64,000 bases of DNA from Glycomyces amatae (GCF_020991375.1 NZ_JAJLQZ010000004.1:124001-188000), one strand, 5' to 3'. Positions 25,885 through 34,881 are shown, numbered from the stretch's first letter. Numbers and translations are program-made. The notes: generated from the sequence alone by a model not told the origin.

Positions 25885-25953
25885 GGTGAGATCGCCTGGC
25901 CTGTCCGGCCTGCAAGACACGGCGCGCTCCCCCTTGCAGTGAGGAGCGCGCCC
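25885..25953 (+). repeat. Diverged second copy of DUF397 end plus terminator
   Basis: GATCGCCT, CCGGCC, CAAGAC and CGGCGCG blocks occur in the same order as at 24666-24728, followed by a 10-bp perfect stem GGCGCGCTCC. It looks like the decayed 3' end of another DUF397-type gene and its terminator. Confidence 0.5.
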
Positions 25954-25962
25954 TCGCATGAG

Positions 25963-26010
25963 CGGGCCCGCACCGCCACCCGAATTGCGGTGCGGGCCCG
26001 GTTTTCCCCT
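25963..26010 (+). repeat. 48-bp direct repeat, right copy
   Basis: Identical to 22196-22243 and in the same orientation. It lies 1 base after the stop of the leftward propeller gene, so its T-run faces the wrong way to end that gene. It marks the right edge of the low-GC island and looks like a duplicate of the exporter terminator. Confidence 0.9.
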
Positions 26011-26011
26011 T

Positions 26012-27910
26012 CTACCAGGCCGTCCAGGCGGCGACCGCGTAGTCGCCGCCCAGCTCGTTGGCCTGGAGCCCCTGGTCCGAGACCGTCCACAACTGATCGC
26101 CGATGACGAGGCTGCGCAGGATCTGGCCCGTGTACGGGTCCCCGGTCGCCTCGGACTGGGTGATCCAGGCCGCCTCGCTCAGCGAGTCCTCGCCGACCTC
26201 CAGTACCACCGCACCGGTCTCGAACTCGTCGCCGTACTCGCCCCACTCGGTCGCCGGCACCACCGCGATACCGCTGTCCTCCCAGTACAGGAACGCGTGC
26301 GGCTCCCACTCGACGCTCGACTGCGCCCCCTCCCGCTGATACTGGTCCACCACGGTCGCCTCGGCTGCGCCCGTGTCGAACAGGCTCACTTGAAGGCCCG
26401 TGGTCCGCCCCTCGCCAGTGGCCTCCTGGCCGACACCCAGGAGCCGACCGGGGCCGACCGGATGCAGGTACGCCGAGTACCCGGTGATCTTCAGCTCCCC
26501 GGTGACCACCGGGTTCGCTGGGTCGGACAGGTCCAGCGTGTACAGCGGGTCGGTCTGGCGGAACGTCACCACGTAGCCGGTCTCGCCGATGAACCTGACC
26601 GCGTAGATCTGCTCGTCCACCCCGAGGTCGCTCACCGACCCGGTCTCCTCCAGCGCGTCCTCGCCGACCGAGAACACCGTGACCGTGGACTTCGAGGGCT
26701 CGGCGACCTCCCCGGACCCGCCGCCCCAGACGCACATCGCGTCCATCGGGCAGCCCCAGCCGGGCGTCTCGGTCGTCGCCACCCGCAGGTGCCCGTCGTA
26801 CTCGCTCAGCGAGTACTGGTTCAGCAGGGTGCCGGGGACGGCCGCCTCGCCCGCGAGGCGCGGCGCTCCGTCCGCGAACGCGAACCGGTAGATCTCCGTC
26901 TCGGCCTCGGCCTCCCCGCCGGTCCACGCGTGGTCGTAGTGCGCCAGGTAGAGGCTGTCGGCGGTGCCGTGCACCGTGGTGCCGTCGGCCATCACCACGT
27001 GGGGCTCGACCATGGGCCACGCGCCCTCGGCCGGGAGGGCGAACACGCTCACCGAGGAGCCGCTGAAGCGCTCGGGGTGGGCCACGTCCCCGCAGTCCAC
27101 CCGCCCCGCTTCGCCGTTGACGCTGTACTCGGGCAGCCAGTCCTCGATCTCGGTGTCGCGCACGGCCGCCGCGAGGTCGCCCTCGTCGGCCTCGCCGGTC
27201 CACAGCAGGTCCCACACCGGCTGCATCCGCGGCTGGGAGGACACCGCCAGGCGCACCTCGCCGTCCACCATGCGAGCGTCGACCATGGCGCCCTCCATGG
27301 TGAACCGGTCGAGCACCTCCAGGGTCGCGGGGTCGAGGCGCTCCAGCGTGAACTCGCTGTAGTAGTCGTCCTCGGTCTGCACGTCCTGCGCGTACATCAG
27401 CAGGAGCGCGTCCTCGGCGAGGAACAGCCGCTGGTCCCAGGCGTACTCGTCCAGGTCGCGCTCGGCGACCACCTCGGCCGTGCGGGTGTCCACCGCCCGC
27501 ACGGCCCCGCCCGCGGCACTGTAGACGAAGGTCCCGTCGGTCTTGACCAGGTCCGGCTCGTCCACGCCCGCGACGGCGTTGTTGGTCTCGGAGTGGGCGC
27601 CGGCGTCGGCGGTGGCGCCCGCGGCGCCCGAGAACTCCTCGGCGGCGACGGCGCCCTCGTCCGCCCGGGCGAACTCCTCGGCACCGCCGTAGAAGCCATG
27701 ATCGTTCCAGCCGCTCAAGACGGTGATCGCGGCGTCCTGGATGCTCTCGAGGGCCTCGTCGCAGGACTGGTAGGACGCGAGCTGCGCCGAGACCGGCACC
27801 CACGGGACAGAACCGGGTGCCACATCGACGTTGGTGGAAGGGGAGGTGCACGCGCCCGCGCCTATGAGGGCGGCGGCCGCGGCGAGCGCGGTGAGGAGTC
27901 GGGGTCTCAT
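26012..27910 (-). CDS. Lipoprotein with C-terminal beta-propeller
   Basis: A 632-residue secreted lipoprotein: MRPRLLTALAAAAALIGAGAC (lipobox IGAGAC) then a Ser/Thr-rich start. It belongs to the secreted beta-propeller family (Pfam Beta_propel, COG4880): TNNAVAGVDEPDLVKTDGTF is the hallmark, and later ERLDPATLEVLDRF, YAVRFIGETGYVVTFRQTDP and LDLSDPANPVVTGELKI give the WD-like blades. These proteins sit on the outer face of the membrane; the function is not known. Monocistronic, convergent with nothing, next to the island edge. Confidence 0.92.
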   Translation of the reverse strand: MRPRLLTALAAAAALIGAGACTSPSTNVDVAPGSVPWVPVSAQLASYQSCDEALESIQDAAITVLSGWNDHGFYGGAEEFARADEGAVAAEEFSGAAGATADAGAHSETNNAVAGVDEPDLVKTDGTFVYSAAGGAVRAVDTRTAEVVAERDLDEYAWDQRLFLAEDALLLMYAQDVQTEDDYYSEFTLERLDPATLEVLDRFTMEGAMVDARMVDGEVRLAVSSQPRMQPVWDLLWTGEADEGDLAAAVRDTEIEDWLPEYSVNGEAGRVDCGDVAHPERFSGSSVSVFALPAEGAWPMVEPHVVMADGTTVHGTADSLYLAHYDHAWTGGEAEAETEIYRFAFADGAPRLAGEAAVPGTLLNQYSLSEYDGHLRVATTETPGWGCPMDAMCVWGGGSGEVAEPSKSTVTVFSVGEDALEETGSVSDLGVDEQIYAVRFIGETGYVVTFRQTDPLYTLDLSDPANPVVTGELKITGYSAYLHPVGPGRLLGVGQEATGEGRTTGLQVSLFDTGAAEATVVDQYQREGAQSSVEWEPHAFLYWEDSGIAVVPATEWGEYGDEFETGAVVLEVGEDSLSEAAWITQSEATGDPYTGQILRSLVIGDQLWTVSDQGLQANELGGDYAVAAWTAW

Positions 27911-27955
27911 GCCTCATCGGACGCCGGGGCCCCGCGTCCGGTTCCCTCCGCACGA

Positions 27956-27997
27956 GGACGGGCCCGGGGCGTCCCAATGCGCTCCCCGGGCCCGTCC
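27956..27997 (-). terminator. Terminator of second sugar ABC operon
   Basis: A 14-bp perfect stem (GGACGGGCCCGGGG and complement) with a 14-base loop, just after the stop of the last permease gene on the minus strand. Confidence 0.75.
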
Positions 27998-28010
27998 GTC
28001 GTCCGGGCGG

Positions 28011-28853
28011 CTACCCCTTGGTGCCGCCCGAGGTCAGGCCGCTGATGAGGTGGCGTTCGGCGAACGCGTAGAACACCAGCGCGGGGAGCATCGCGAGCAT
28101 GACGAACGCGAGCACCTTCGCGGTGTCCGAGGCGTACTGGCCGCTGAACTGGGTGACGCCGAGCGGCAGCGTCCACCAGGTCGACTTCTGGAGCACCACC
28201 AGCGGCAGCAGGAACGAGTTCCAGGAGCCCACCAGCGCGAGCACCGAGACGGTGGCGAGCACCGGCCGCGCCATCGGCAGCAGGATGCGCACGAAGAACA
28301 GCCACGGGCCCGCGCCGTCGATGGTCGCGGCCTCCTCCACCTCGCCGGGGATCGAGCGGAAGAACGTGCGCAGGATGATGATCGTCAGCGGCAGGCCGAA
28401 CGCGGCCTGCGGCAGGATCACCCCGAGCGGGCTGTTGAGCAGCTCGAAGGTGCGCAGGATGATGAACAGCGGCAGCACCGCCACCGCGAACGGGAACATC
28501 ATGCCGGCCGCGAAGAGCGTGAACAGGCCCTCGCGCCCCCGGAAGGCGAAGCGGGCGAACACGAACGCGACCATCGCCGAGCAGGCCACGACGATGAACG
28601 TGGTGATGAGCGCGATGAAGATGGAGCTGAACGTCTGCTGCCAGAACGCGCCCGAGGAGAGCACGTCGGTGTAGTTCTCGACGTTCCACGGGCTCGGCAG
28701 GCCCAGGGCGTTCTCGCGCAGCTGCTGGTTGTCCTTGAAGCCGCCGAGGAGCGCGAACAGGATCGGCGTGGCCACGAACGCCGTGGTGAGGAACGCGGCG
28801 ATGTAGAAGCCGGTGTGGCGCAGCAGGTGCGCCCGGCGCGTGATGACGCTCAT
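28011..28853 (-). CDS. Carbohydrate ABC transporter permease, MalG type
   Basis: A 280-residue six-pass permease starting MSVITRRAHLLRHTGFY, with the EAA loop EEAATIDGAG followed by RILLPMARP and the end GLTSGGTKG. It is the MalG-like half of a CUT1 oligosaccharide importer and overlaps the upstream permease gene by 4 bases. No ATPase gene is in the operon, so MsiK-type sharing is expected. Last gene of the operon. Confidence 0.93.
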   Translation of the reverse strand: MSVITRRAHLLRHTGFYIAAFLTTAFVATPILFALLGGFKDNQQLRENALGLPSPWNVENYTDVLSSGAFWQQTFSSIFIALITTFIVVACSAMVAFVFARFAFRGREGLFTLFAAGMMFPFAVAVLPLFIILRTFELLNSPLGVILPQAAFGLPLTIIILRTFFRSIPGEVEEAATIDGAGPWLFFVRILLPMARPVLATVSVLALVGSWNSFLLPLVVLQKSTWWTLPLGVTQFSGQYASDTAKVLAFVMLAMLPALVFYAFAERHLISGLTSGGTKG

Positions 28854-29839
28854 GACCGGTTCCCTCCGGCGTTGGTCAGCGAGCCCTGCAGGTCGCGTTT
28901 GAGGACGAGCCGCTGGTAGAACAGCGCGAAGACGAGGCTGATGAGGAACATCGCGATCGACAGCGCCGAGGCGTACCCGATCTGGTTGCGCTGGAAGCCC
29001 TGCTCGTACATGGTGATCGCGAGGGTCTCGGAGGCGTGGAACGGCCCGCCGCCGGTGAGCACGTACACCAGGTCGAACAGCTGCACGGTGCCGATGACGG
29101 ACAGGAACACGATCATCCGCAGGGTCGGGCCCATGAGCGGCAGCGTGATGTTGCGGAACGCCTGGGACCTGGTGGCGCCGTCGATCTCGGCGGCCTCGTA
29201 CAGCTCGTCGGGGATGTTCTGGCGCCCGGCCAGGAACAGGATCATGTGGAAGCCGAAGAACTTCCAGGTCAGGATCCCGAAGATGACGAACATGATGATG
29301 TCGCGGTCGGACAGCCAGCCGATCTGGGCGTCGATGCCCAGGTTCGCCAGGAACGAGTCGGCGAAGCCGCGCCGGGGCGAGAACACCAGGCGGAACAGGA
29401 CCGCCGTGACCGCCTCGGTGAGGACGTAGGGCACGAAGAACAGCAGCCGGAACGCGGTGCGCCCCGGGAAGCGCTGGTGCAGCAGCATGGCGAGCCCGAA
29501 CGAGAGGGGCAGCTGCACCACGAGGGAGAGGACCACGATCAGGCCCAGGCGCCACAGGTCGCCGAGGAAGACGTCGTCCTGGAGCAGGTTCCGGAAGTTC
29601 TCGAGACCGACGAAGTCGGTCGGCACGCCGCCGAGGCCGTTCCACCGGAAGAACGCCACGTACGCGGCGAATAGGACCGGCAGGATCACGAACAGCAGGA
29701 ACAGCACCAGGCCGGGCGCGATGAACGAGGCGAGGACCCCCGCGCCGGGGCGCCCGGACCGCCGGCGGGGGTTGCCCCCCGCGCGACGGTCCGGGCGCCC
29801 CACGGCAGGGGAGCCCTGCGGCGATGCCTTGACGGTCAC
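28850..29839 (-). CDS. Carbohydrate ABC transporter permease, MalF type
   Basis: A 329-residue permease with a basic N-terminus (RPDRRAGGNPRRRSGR), six membrane segments and the EAA loop YEAAEIDGAT followed by RNITLPLMGP. The GTG at 29839 overlaps the binding-protein stop (GTGA), fixing the start. It pairs with the MalG-like protein downstream. Confidence 0.93.
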   Translation of the reverse strand: MTVKASPQGSPAVGRPDRRAGGNPRRRSGRPGAGVLASFIAPGLVLFLLFVILPVLFAAYVAFFRWNGLGGVPTDFVGLENFRNLLQDDVFLGDLWRLGLIVVLSLVVQLPLSFGLAMLLHQRFPGRTAFRLLFFVPYVLTEAVTAVLFRLVFSPRRGFADSFLANLGIDAQIGWLSDRDIIMFVIFGILTWKFFGFHMILFLAGRQNIPDELYEAAEIDGATRSQAFRNITLPLMGPTLRMIVFLSVIGTVQLFDLVYVLTGGGPFHASETLAITMYEQGFQRNQIGYASALSIAMFLISLVFALFYQRLVLKRDLQGSLTNAGGNRS

Positions 29840-31116
29840 GCCTCGGCCGCCCATGCCTCGTTGACCATCGCCACGAAGTCCTCGGCCGTCAGCTGGCCCA
29901 GCAGGAGGCCTTCGGTGGCCTCGTTGATGACGCCGCCGATGGCGGGCGGGTACGCCTGGTCGAGGTAGAGCTGCGTGCCGGTGGCCGTCGCGAGCGCGTC
30001 GACGACCTTCTGGCTGTCGGCGTTCAGGTCCGGCGCGACCGCCGCGGTGTCCACGGCGACCGGGGTCAGGTTGCCCTCGGTGATGGCGCGGGCGTAGTTC
30101 TCGGGCTCCATGAAGTTGCACAGGAAGTCCAGCGCCTCGTCGGGGGCGTCCGCGGCGACCGCGTAGCCGTTGCCGCCGCCGAGCCACTCGGTGGTCGTGC
30201 CGACGCCGCCCTCGACCGTGGGGAAGGGGAAGAACCCGAGGTTCTCGGGCCCGTCGGTGCCGGAGTTGTCGCGCTGGGCCTGCGGGGCCCACTGGCCCAT
30301 CAGCTCCATGGCGGCCAGGCCCTCGCCCATGACCGCGGACTGGCCGTCGGCCTCGCCGTAGGTCGCGGACTCGAAGCCGGGCTGGAACGGCTCCATGGCG
30401 GCCAGTTCGGCGACCATGTCGCCGGCCTGGAGGAAGCCCTCGCCGGAGAAGTCGCCGGCCTCGGCCGCGGCCTCGAGGCCGTCGAGGCCCACGATGCGCA
30501 TCACCAGGTAGGTCCAGTAGTAGTGGCCGGGCCACTGGTCGGCCCCGGCGAGGGCGATCGGGGCGATGCCCTCGTCCTTGAGCGCCTGGACGGCGGTGAG
30601 GAACTCGTCCCAGGTGGCCGGGGGCTGGTCGATGCCCGCCTGGGCGAAGAGGTCCATGTTGTACCAGAACCCGACCACGCCGGCGTCGAACGGCATCCCG
30701 TAGAGCTTGCCGTCGATCGTGTACGGCTCCAGGGCGATCGGGTTGATCTGGTCGATGCAGTCGAGCTTGCCGGTGAGGTCCTGCACGAGGCCGGCCTCCA
30801 CCTGCTGGGCGAGGACGCCGCCGCCCCAGGTGTGGAAGATGTCGGGGACGTCGCCGGACTGCGAGGCGGTGGCCATGCGGTCCTTGAACGCCTGGTTCTC
30901 GATGGGCTGGACGTCGAAGGTGAGGTCGTTCGCTTCTCCGAAGTCGTCGGCGTACTCCTGCCAGGTGGACATGAGGGGGTCCTGGTTCTGGATGTGCCAC
31001 CAGGTGATGTCGGCGTCGCTCTCGCCGCTGTCGCCGCAGGCGGCGGCGGTCAGCGCGAGGGAGGCGGCGGCACCGGCGGCGAGGGCCGCCCGGAGCCGCC
31101 TCAGGGGTTTGCGCAT
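29836..31116 (-). CDS. Sugar-binding lipoprotein of second ABC importer
   Basis: A 426-residue solute-binding protein (family 1): signal MRKPLRRLRAALAAGAAA with lipobox TAAAC, then DITWWHIQNQDP, which resembles xylobiose/xylo-oligosaccharide and cellobiose binders of streptomycetes. First gene of a three-gene operon with overlapping ends. About 100 bases upstream lie two palindromes with a GAAACTTTC core, so a LacI-type repressor probably controls uptake. The substrate is inferred only: a xylo-oligosaccharide is possible. Confidence 0.92.
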   Translation of the reverse strand: MRKPLRRLRAALAAGAAASLALTAAACGDSGESDADITWWHIQNQDPLMSTWQEYADDFGEANDLTFDVQPIENQAFKDRMATASQSGDVPDIFHTWGGGVLAQQVEAGLVQDLTGKLDCIDQINPIALEPYTIDGKLYGMPFDAGVVGFWYNMDLFAQAGIDQPPATWDEFLTAVQALKDEGIAPIALAGADQWPGHYYWTYLVMRIVGLDGLEAAAEAGDFSGEGFLQAGDMVAELAAMEPFQPGFESATYGEADGQSAVMGEGLAAMELMGQWAPQAQRDNSGTDGPENLGFFPFPTVEGGVGTTTEWLGGGNGYAVAADAPDEALDFLCNFMEPENYARAITEGNLTPVAVDTAAVAPDLNADSQKVVDALATATGTQLYLDQAYPPAIGGVINEATEGLLLGQLTAEDFVAMVNEAWAAEA

Positions 31117-31211
31117 CGGAGTCGTCCTTTCGAGGGATGTGGTGTCCGAAGTGGCCGGTAGCGCCGGGTCCGCTCGCTGGTCGCGAGGTTCGCCCAAGGG
31201 AGGCAGCGCAG

Positions 31212-31246
31212 CCGAAACTTTCGGAACAAGTATCGGAAACTTTCGA
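31212..31246. promoter_or_regulatory. Paired GAAACTTTC operators
   Basis: CCGAAACTTTCGG (31212-31224, perfect arms) and CGGAAACTTTCGAT (from 31234) share the core GAAACTTTC, 22 bases apart, about two helical turns. Similar GAAAnTTTC palindromes are known as LacI-type sites near xylan-use genes of streptomycetes. They control the ABC operon starting at 31116. Confidence 0.75.
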
Positions 31247-31444
31247 TGCGGTCATAGTACCTGTGACCTCTGGGAAAGTGAAGAGGGTCTCTATTTCCAC
31301 CTGGCGCGCGCGAGTGACCGAGAACATAGGCAGGTCATGGGGGAGCGGTGCGGTGCGGAGCGGGCCCGGGGACGCCGAAACGGCCGCCCCGGAGCCGGGA
31401 CGGCCGTGCAAGGTGTTGTGGAACCGCAACATAAGCGGTGTCGG

Positions 31445-31515
31445 AGCGGGTGACGGGAATCGAACCCGCTTCTCAACCTTGGGAAGGTCGCATTCTACCA
31501 GTGAACTACACCCGC
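31445..31515 (-). tRNA. tRNA-Gly (anticodon CCC)
   Basis: A 71-nt cloverleaf: acceptor stem GCGGGTG/CACCCGC, D-arm with GTTCACTGGTAGAA, anticodon stem CGACC/GGTTG with loop TTCCCAA (CCC), T-arm GCGGGTTCGATTCCCGT. The CCA end is not encoded. It decodes GGG glycine codons. It is a single tRNA gene on the minus strand upstream of the protease gene. Confidence 0.96.
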
Positions 31516-31555
31516 GGACTCCGACGAACGGAGACGCACGAAGTATACAAGGCCG

Positions 31556-31599
31556 CGGCGGCGGGGCCCGGCGGCCCCGCCGCCGGGCCCCGCCGCGCG
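31556..31599. terminator. GC hairpin after protease gene
   Basis: Long complementary arms around GGCGGGGCCCGGCGG and its complement, directly downstream of the trypsin-like protease stop on the minus strand. Confidence 0.6.
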
Positions 31600-31603
31600 G
31601 TCC

Positions 31604-32413
31604 CTACAGCGCGGCCAGAGCGGCCTCGATGTCGTCGTGCAGGAGTCCGACGTTGGCGTAGACGCCGGGTTTGCCCGCCTCGGCGCAGCCGTAGCCCCAG
31701 CTGACGATGCCGACCAGGACGCCGTCGGCCGAGACGAGCGGGCCGCCCGAGTCGCCCTGGCACGAGTCGACCCCGCCGTTCTCCAGGTCGCCGGCGCAGA
31801 TCATGGTGGCCGCGTCGAACTCGGAGCCGTAGGCGCCGGAGCAGTCGGCGTCGGCGATGTACGGGACGTCGACGTACAGCAGCGCGTCGGAGAGCGAGCC
31901 GCTCTCGGTGGTGCCCCAGCCGGCGACGGTCAGGGTGCCCCCCTCGGTGTCGGCGTCGGCCAGCGGGACGGTCGGGGCCCCGGCGATCGGCTCGGCGAGC
32001 CGCACGAGCGCCCAGTCGTTCGCCATCGTGGCGCCGTCGAAGCCCTCGGCGACGTGGACGGCGGCGACCTCGTGGACGTCGGTCTCGGCGATGTCGGTGC
32101 CGCCGTGGCGGACCACCACGTCCGAGGCGGCCGAGCCCTCGGTGCAGTGGGCGGCGGTGAGGACGACGTCCGGCTCGATGAGCTGGCCGCCGCAGTAGTT
32201 GTAGGACGGGTCGTTCGCGTCGGCGAGGGCGACGATCCAGGGGAACTGGCCCTCCGCGGCGGGCTGTCCGCCGATGATCTGGGCGTCGAAGTCGCCGCCG
32301 GGGGCGGCCTCCTCGGCGTTCGCGCCGGTGGTGCCGAGGGCCAGGGCCGCGGCGCCGAGGCCGGCGGCGGCGACGGCGCCGAGGCGGGTGAGGGTCTTGT
32401 TTCGGTCGTGCAC
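31604..32413 (-). CDS. Secreted trypsin-like serine protease (S1)
   Basis: A 269-residue preproenzyme. Signal peptide (residues ~1-33, cleaved near GANA), short propeptide, then the mature start IIGGQPAAEGQFPW. The catalytic triad is complete: His in LTAAHC, Asp in ANDWALVRL and Ser in CQGDSGGPL. Six Cys fit three disulfides of bacterial trypsins, and Asp before QGDSGG sets Arg/Lys specificity. Monocistronic. A long AT-rich promoter region (32440-32560) precedes it, suggesting regulated expression. Confidence 0.96.
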   Translation of the reverse strand: MHDRNKTLTRLGAVAAAGLGAAALALGTTGANAEEAAPGGDFDAQIIGGQPAAEGQFPWIVALADANDPSYNYCGGQLIEPDVVLTAAHCTEGSAASDVVVRHGGTDIAETDVHEVAAVHVAEGFDGATMANDWALVRLAEPIAGAPTVPLADADTEGGTLTVAGWGTTESGSLSDALLYVDVPYIADADCSGAYGSEFDAATMICAGDLENGGVDSCQGDSGGPLVSADGVLVGIVSWGYGCAEAGKPGVYANVGLLHDDIEAALAAL

Positions 32414-32637
32414 GCGCGTGTTCCTTCCGTAAGGGTGGTCAGGAAGCGGCGGTGTGTTGCCTGCCGTTCAGGAGCCTACGGTAAAAACACTCATATTTAA
32501 ATAATCCCGGCGCAAGCGGTATTTCACTGAATAACGCCGAATAACTTACTTATCCCCACCAATAAGGACGGACCGCCTGCAAGCGTCCATTTCGATCGGG
32601 CCATTGGGGACGGGAGACCGGTCCTGTGCGGACGAAA

Positions 32638-32664
32638 GGGCCGGGCGGCACCGCCGCCCGGCCC
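32638..32664. terminator. Hairpin between protease promoter and GNAT gene
   Basis: GGGCCGGGCGGC pairs with its complement over a 3-base loop, 15 bases past the stop of the acetyltransferase gene on the minus strand. Confidence 0.7.
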
Positions 32665-32678
32665 CGCCGCTTCATGGC

Positions 32679-33155
32679 CTACACGCCCGCGGTGCGCTCG
32701 CTGCGCAGCTCCTTGCCCAGGTGGATCGAGCCGTCGGCCGCCGCGTAGTGCCCGAAGGGCGTCACCGGCAGGTACCCCATCGCCCCGTACATCGCGACCG
32801 CCTCGGGCTGCCGGGGCCCGGTCTCGAGGATGACCCGCCGGCGCCCGGCCGCGGCCGCCGAGGCCTCCACCGCCGCCACGAGGCGCCGGGCCAGGCCCCG
32901 CCGCCGGGCGTGCTCGCGCACGTAGACGCGCTTCATCTCGGCGTCCTCCTCGTGCGCGCGCCAGCCGCCGCAGCCGAGCGGCTCGCCCGACTCGTCGTAG
33001 GCCACCAGGAAGTCCCCGTTCGGCGGGTCGAAGTCGCCCGCCTCCAGCACCGTCTGGTCGCCGTCGCCGTAGCGGCGGACGTACTCGGCCTGGATCTCGG
33101 CGCAGAGCAGTTGCGCCACAGGGCTGTCGAAGGGGGTGCGCGAGAGCTTTTCCAC
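32679..33155 (-). CDS. GNAT-family N-acetyltransferase
   Basis: A 158-residue acetyltransferase with the acetyl-CoA loop of the GNAT fold (REHARRRGLARRLVAAVEA), the preceding beta strand EMKRVYV and the C-terminal ETGPRQPEAVAMYGAMGY. The GTG at 33155 gives the normal single-domain length; the frame stays open upstream. The substrate is unknown. A terminator follows. Confidence 0.9.
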   Translation of the reverse strand: MEKLSRTPFDSPVAQLLCAEIQAEYVRRYGDGDQTVLEAGDFDPPNGDFLVAYDESGEPLGCGGWRAHEEDAEMKRVYVREHARRRGLARRLVAAVEASAAAAGRRRVILETGPRQPEAVAMYGAMGYLPVTPFGHYAAADGSIHLGKELRSERTAGV

Positions 33156-33625
33156 GTCCTCAACTCTGGCACGGCGCCCGGCCGCGGCGCCAGCGCGATG
33201 CGTCACGCCGGGCCCGCCCGGGGCCTTGCCGCCGCGCCTCCCCGCACTGCTCGGGACGGTCCGGCACCGGCCGAACAGCTGAGACCGGGGCAGTCCTTTC
33301 GGCGTCACGGACCGGCCGAACGCACAGACTTCGCCGTCACCCGTCCGACAGGCTCCTCCACGCCCGGTAGCGCCGCGCGGACCATTACGATCTTCACATC
33401 GGCGATGCGCGAGTCGGGTCCGGCGCTCCGGGCATATCCATCGACGACGGTCGAAGTCCGGTGCCCTGATCCCCGCGCCGCTTCGCCCGGACCGCTCGCG
33501 GGCGAGACGCTCCCTACCAGCCACGGCAGGGCGCGCCCGCGCCCGAACGGGGCCCGCCCCCGCGGTCCGTCTCGACACGCACGGGGACCCGGCCGCGATC
33601 CGGCAGGAAGGAGGCACGCAACCAC
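33156..33625. other. Intergenic, no gene seen
   Basis: 470 bases between the divergent acetyltransferase and phosphatase genes. CCGGCCGAAC occurs at about 33267 and 33309. Some promoter-like AT (CATTACGATCTTCACAT, about 33383-33399) but no convincing coding sequence, repeat or RNA. Confidence 0.5.
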
Positions 33626-34729
33626 ATGCGCGCGACGATGCACCGCAGGCCCGCCGCGGCCCGCGCCGACCGGTGGCACGGCTGGTCGGCACCGTCGGTG
33701 CGGTCGGCGTTCACCGCCGCCTTCGCCGTCGTGGTCGTCCTGGTCGGGCTCCGCCTGACCGTGCGGGACGACTCGCACGCCGTCTCGTGGCTCGCGCTGC
33801 CCCCGCTGGCGGCCTCGGCGTTCCTGCCCTGGCGCTGGGTGGCCGGGGTCGGCCTGGCGAGCATGGCCGGGGCCTTCGTCTACCTGTGGATCCTCTACGA
33901 CTTCGCGATGGGCGACGTCGCCGACCACGGCGTGGACTTCCTGGTCGTGGCCGTGGCCGTGGTGATCTCGGCGGCCGTGTCGATCGTGCGCGAACGCGAC
34001 GACGAGCGCCTGCGGCGCCTGACGCAGCTGGCCTCGGTGGTGCAGCAGGCGATCCTGCGGCCCATCGGGGAGCGCATGGGGCCGTTCGACATCGCGGCCC
34101 GCTACGTCTCGGCGCGATCGGGAGCGGAGATCGGCGGCGACCTCTACGAGGCCCTCGACACCGACTTCGGGGTGCGGATCATCATCGGCGACGTGCGCGG
34201 CAAGGGCCTGGACGCGGTGCGCCTGTCCTCGACCGTGCTCGGCTCCTACCGCCACGTGGCGTTCGAGCGGGCCGACCAGCGGTGCATGATCACCGACCTC
34301 GACCACGCGGTGGCCCGCAACGCCGGCGACGAGGACTTCGTGACCGCGATCCTGCTCCAGGAGCGGGGCGGGACGCTCGAGATCGTCAACTGCGGGCACC
34401 CGCCGCCGATGCTGGTGCGCGACGGCGTCGCGACCTACCTGGAGCCCGAGTCGATGGCGCCGCCGCTCGGCCTCAACCCCTCGGCGCGGGAGCTGACGCT
34501 CCGGCTCCAGCCGGGGGACCGGATCTTCCTGTACACCGACGGCCTGGCCGAGGCCCGCAAGGACGGCGAGTTCTTCCCGATCCGCGAGCGGGCCTGGAGC
34601 CTCATCGGCCACGGGAACGTGGGCGACGGCCTGGCCTCGCTCGAGTCGGCGCTGCGGCGCTGGGTGGGCGGGCCGCTGACCGACGACATCGCCCTGCTGC
34701 TCCTGGACTACCGGCCCGACTCGGACTGA
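33626..34729 (+). CDS. Membrane-anchored PP2C/SpoIIE-type phosphatase
   Basis: A 367-residue protein. Residues ~20-125 hold four membrane segments (FTAAFAVVVVLVGL, WLALPPLAASAFLPW, WVAGVGLASMAGAFVYL, VDFLVVAVAVVISAAV); the C-terminal SpoIIE/PP2C domain has the Mn-binding Asp residues: EIGGDLYEA, IGDVRGKG, and the final TDDIALLLLDY. Such phosphatases control anti-sigma-factor antagonists in actinomycete stress pathways. No partner gene is adjacent. Preceded by GGAAGGAGG. Confidence 0.93.
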   Translation: MRATMHRRPAAARADRWHGWSAPSVRSAFTAAFAVVVVLVGLRLTVRDDSHAVSWLALPPLAASAFLPWRWVAGVGLASMAGAFVYLWILYDFAMGDVADHGVDFLVVAVAVVISAAVSIVRERDDERLRRLTQLASVVQQAILRPIGERMGPFDIAARYVSARSGAEIGGDLYEALDTDFGVRIIIGDVRGKGLDAVRLSSTVLGSYRHVAFERADQRCMITDLDHAVARNAGDEDFVTAILLQERGGTLEIVNCGHPPPMLVRDGVATYLEPESMAPPLGLNPSARELTLRLQPGDRIFLYTDGLAEARKDGEFFPIRERAWSLIGHGNVGDGLASLESALRRWVGGPLTDDIALLLLDYRPDSD

Positions 34730-34881
34730 CCCGCGGGCCCGCTCACCGGCGGCGCCCGGCGCGGCAGCGCCGCAGGGACCGCAGCCGCGGGAACGCGCGG
34801 CGGCGCTTGGTGAGCCGCGCCGGCGCGGACCGGCCGGGGCTCACGACGCGGCCTCCGTGACGCGGCCTTCGTGACGCGGGC

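Noticed and set aside
22196-26010. Considered as prophage or integrative element
   Set aside because: No integrase, relaxase, phage structural or replication gene within the 3.7 kb.
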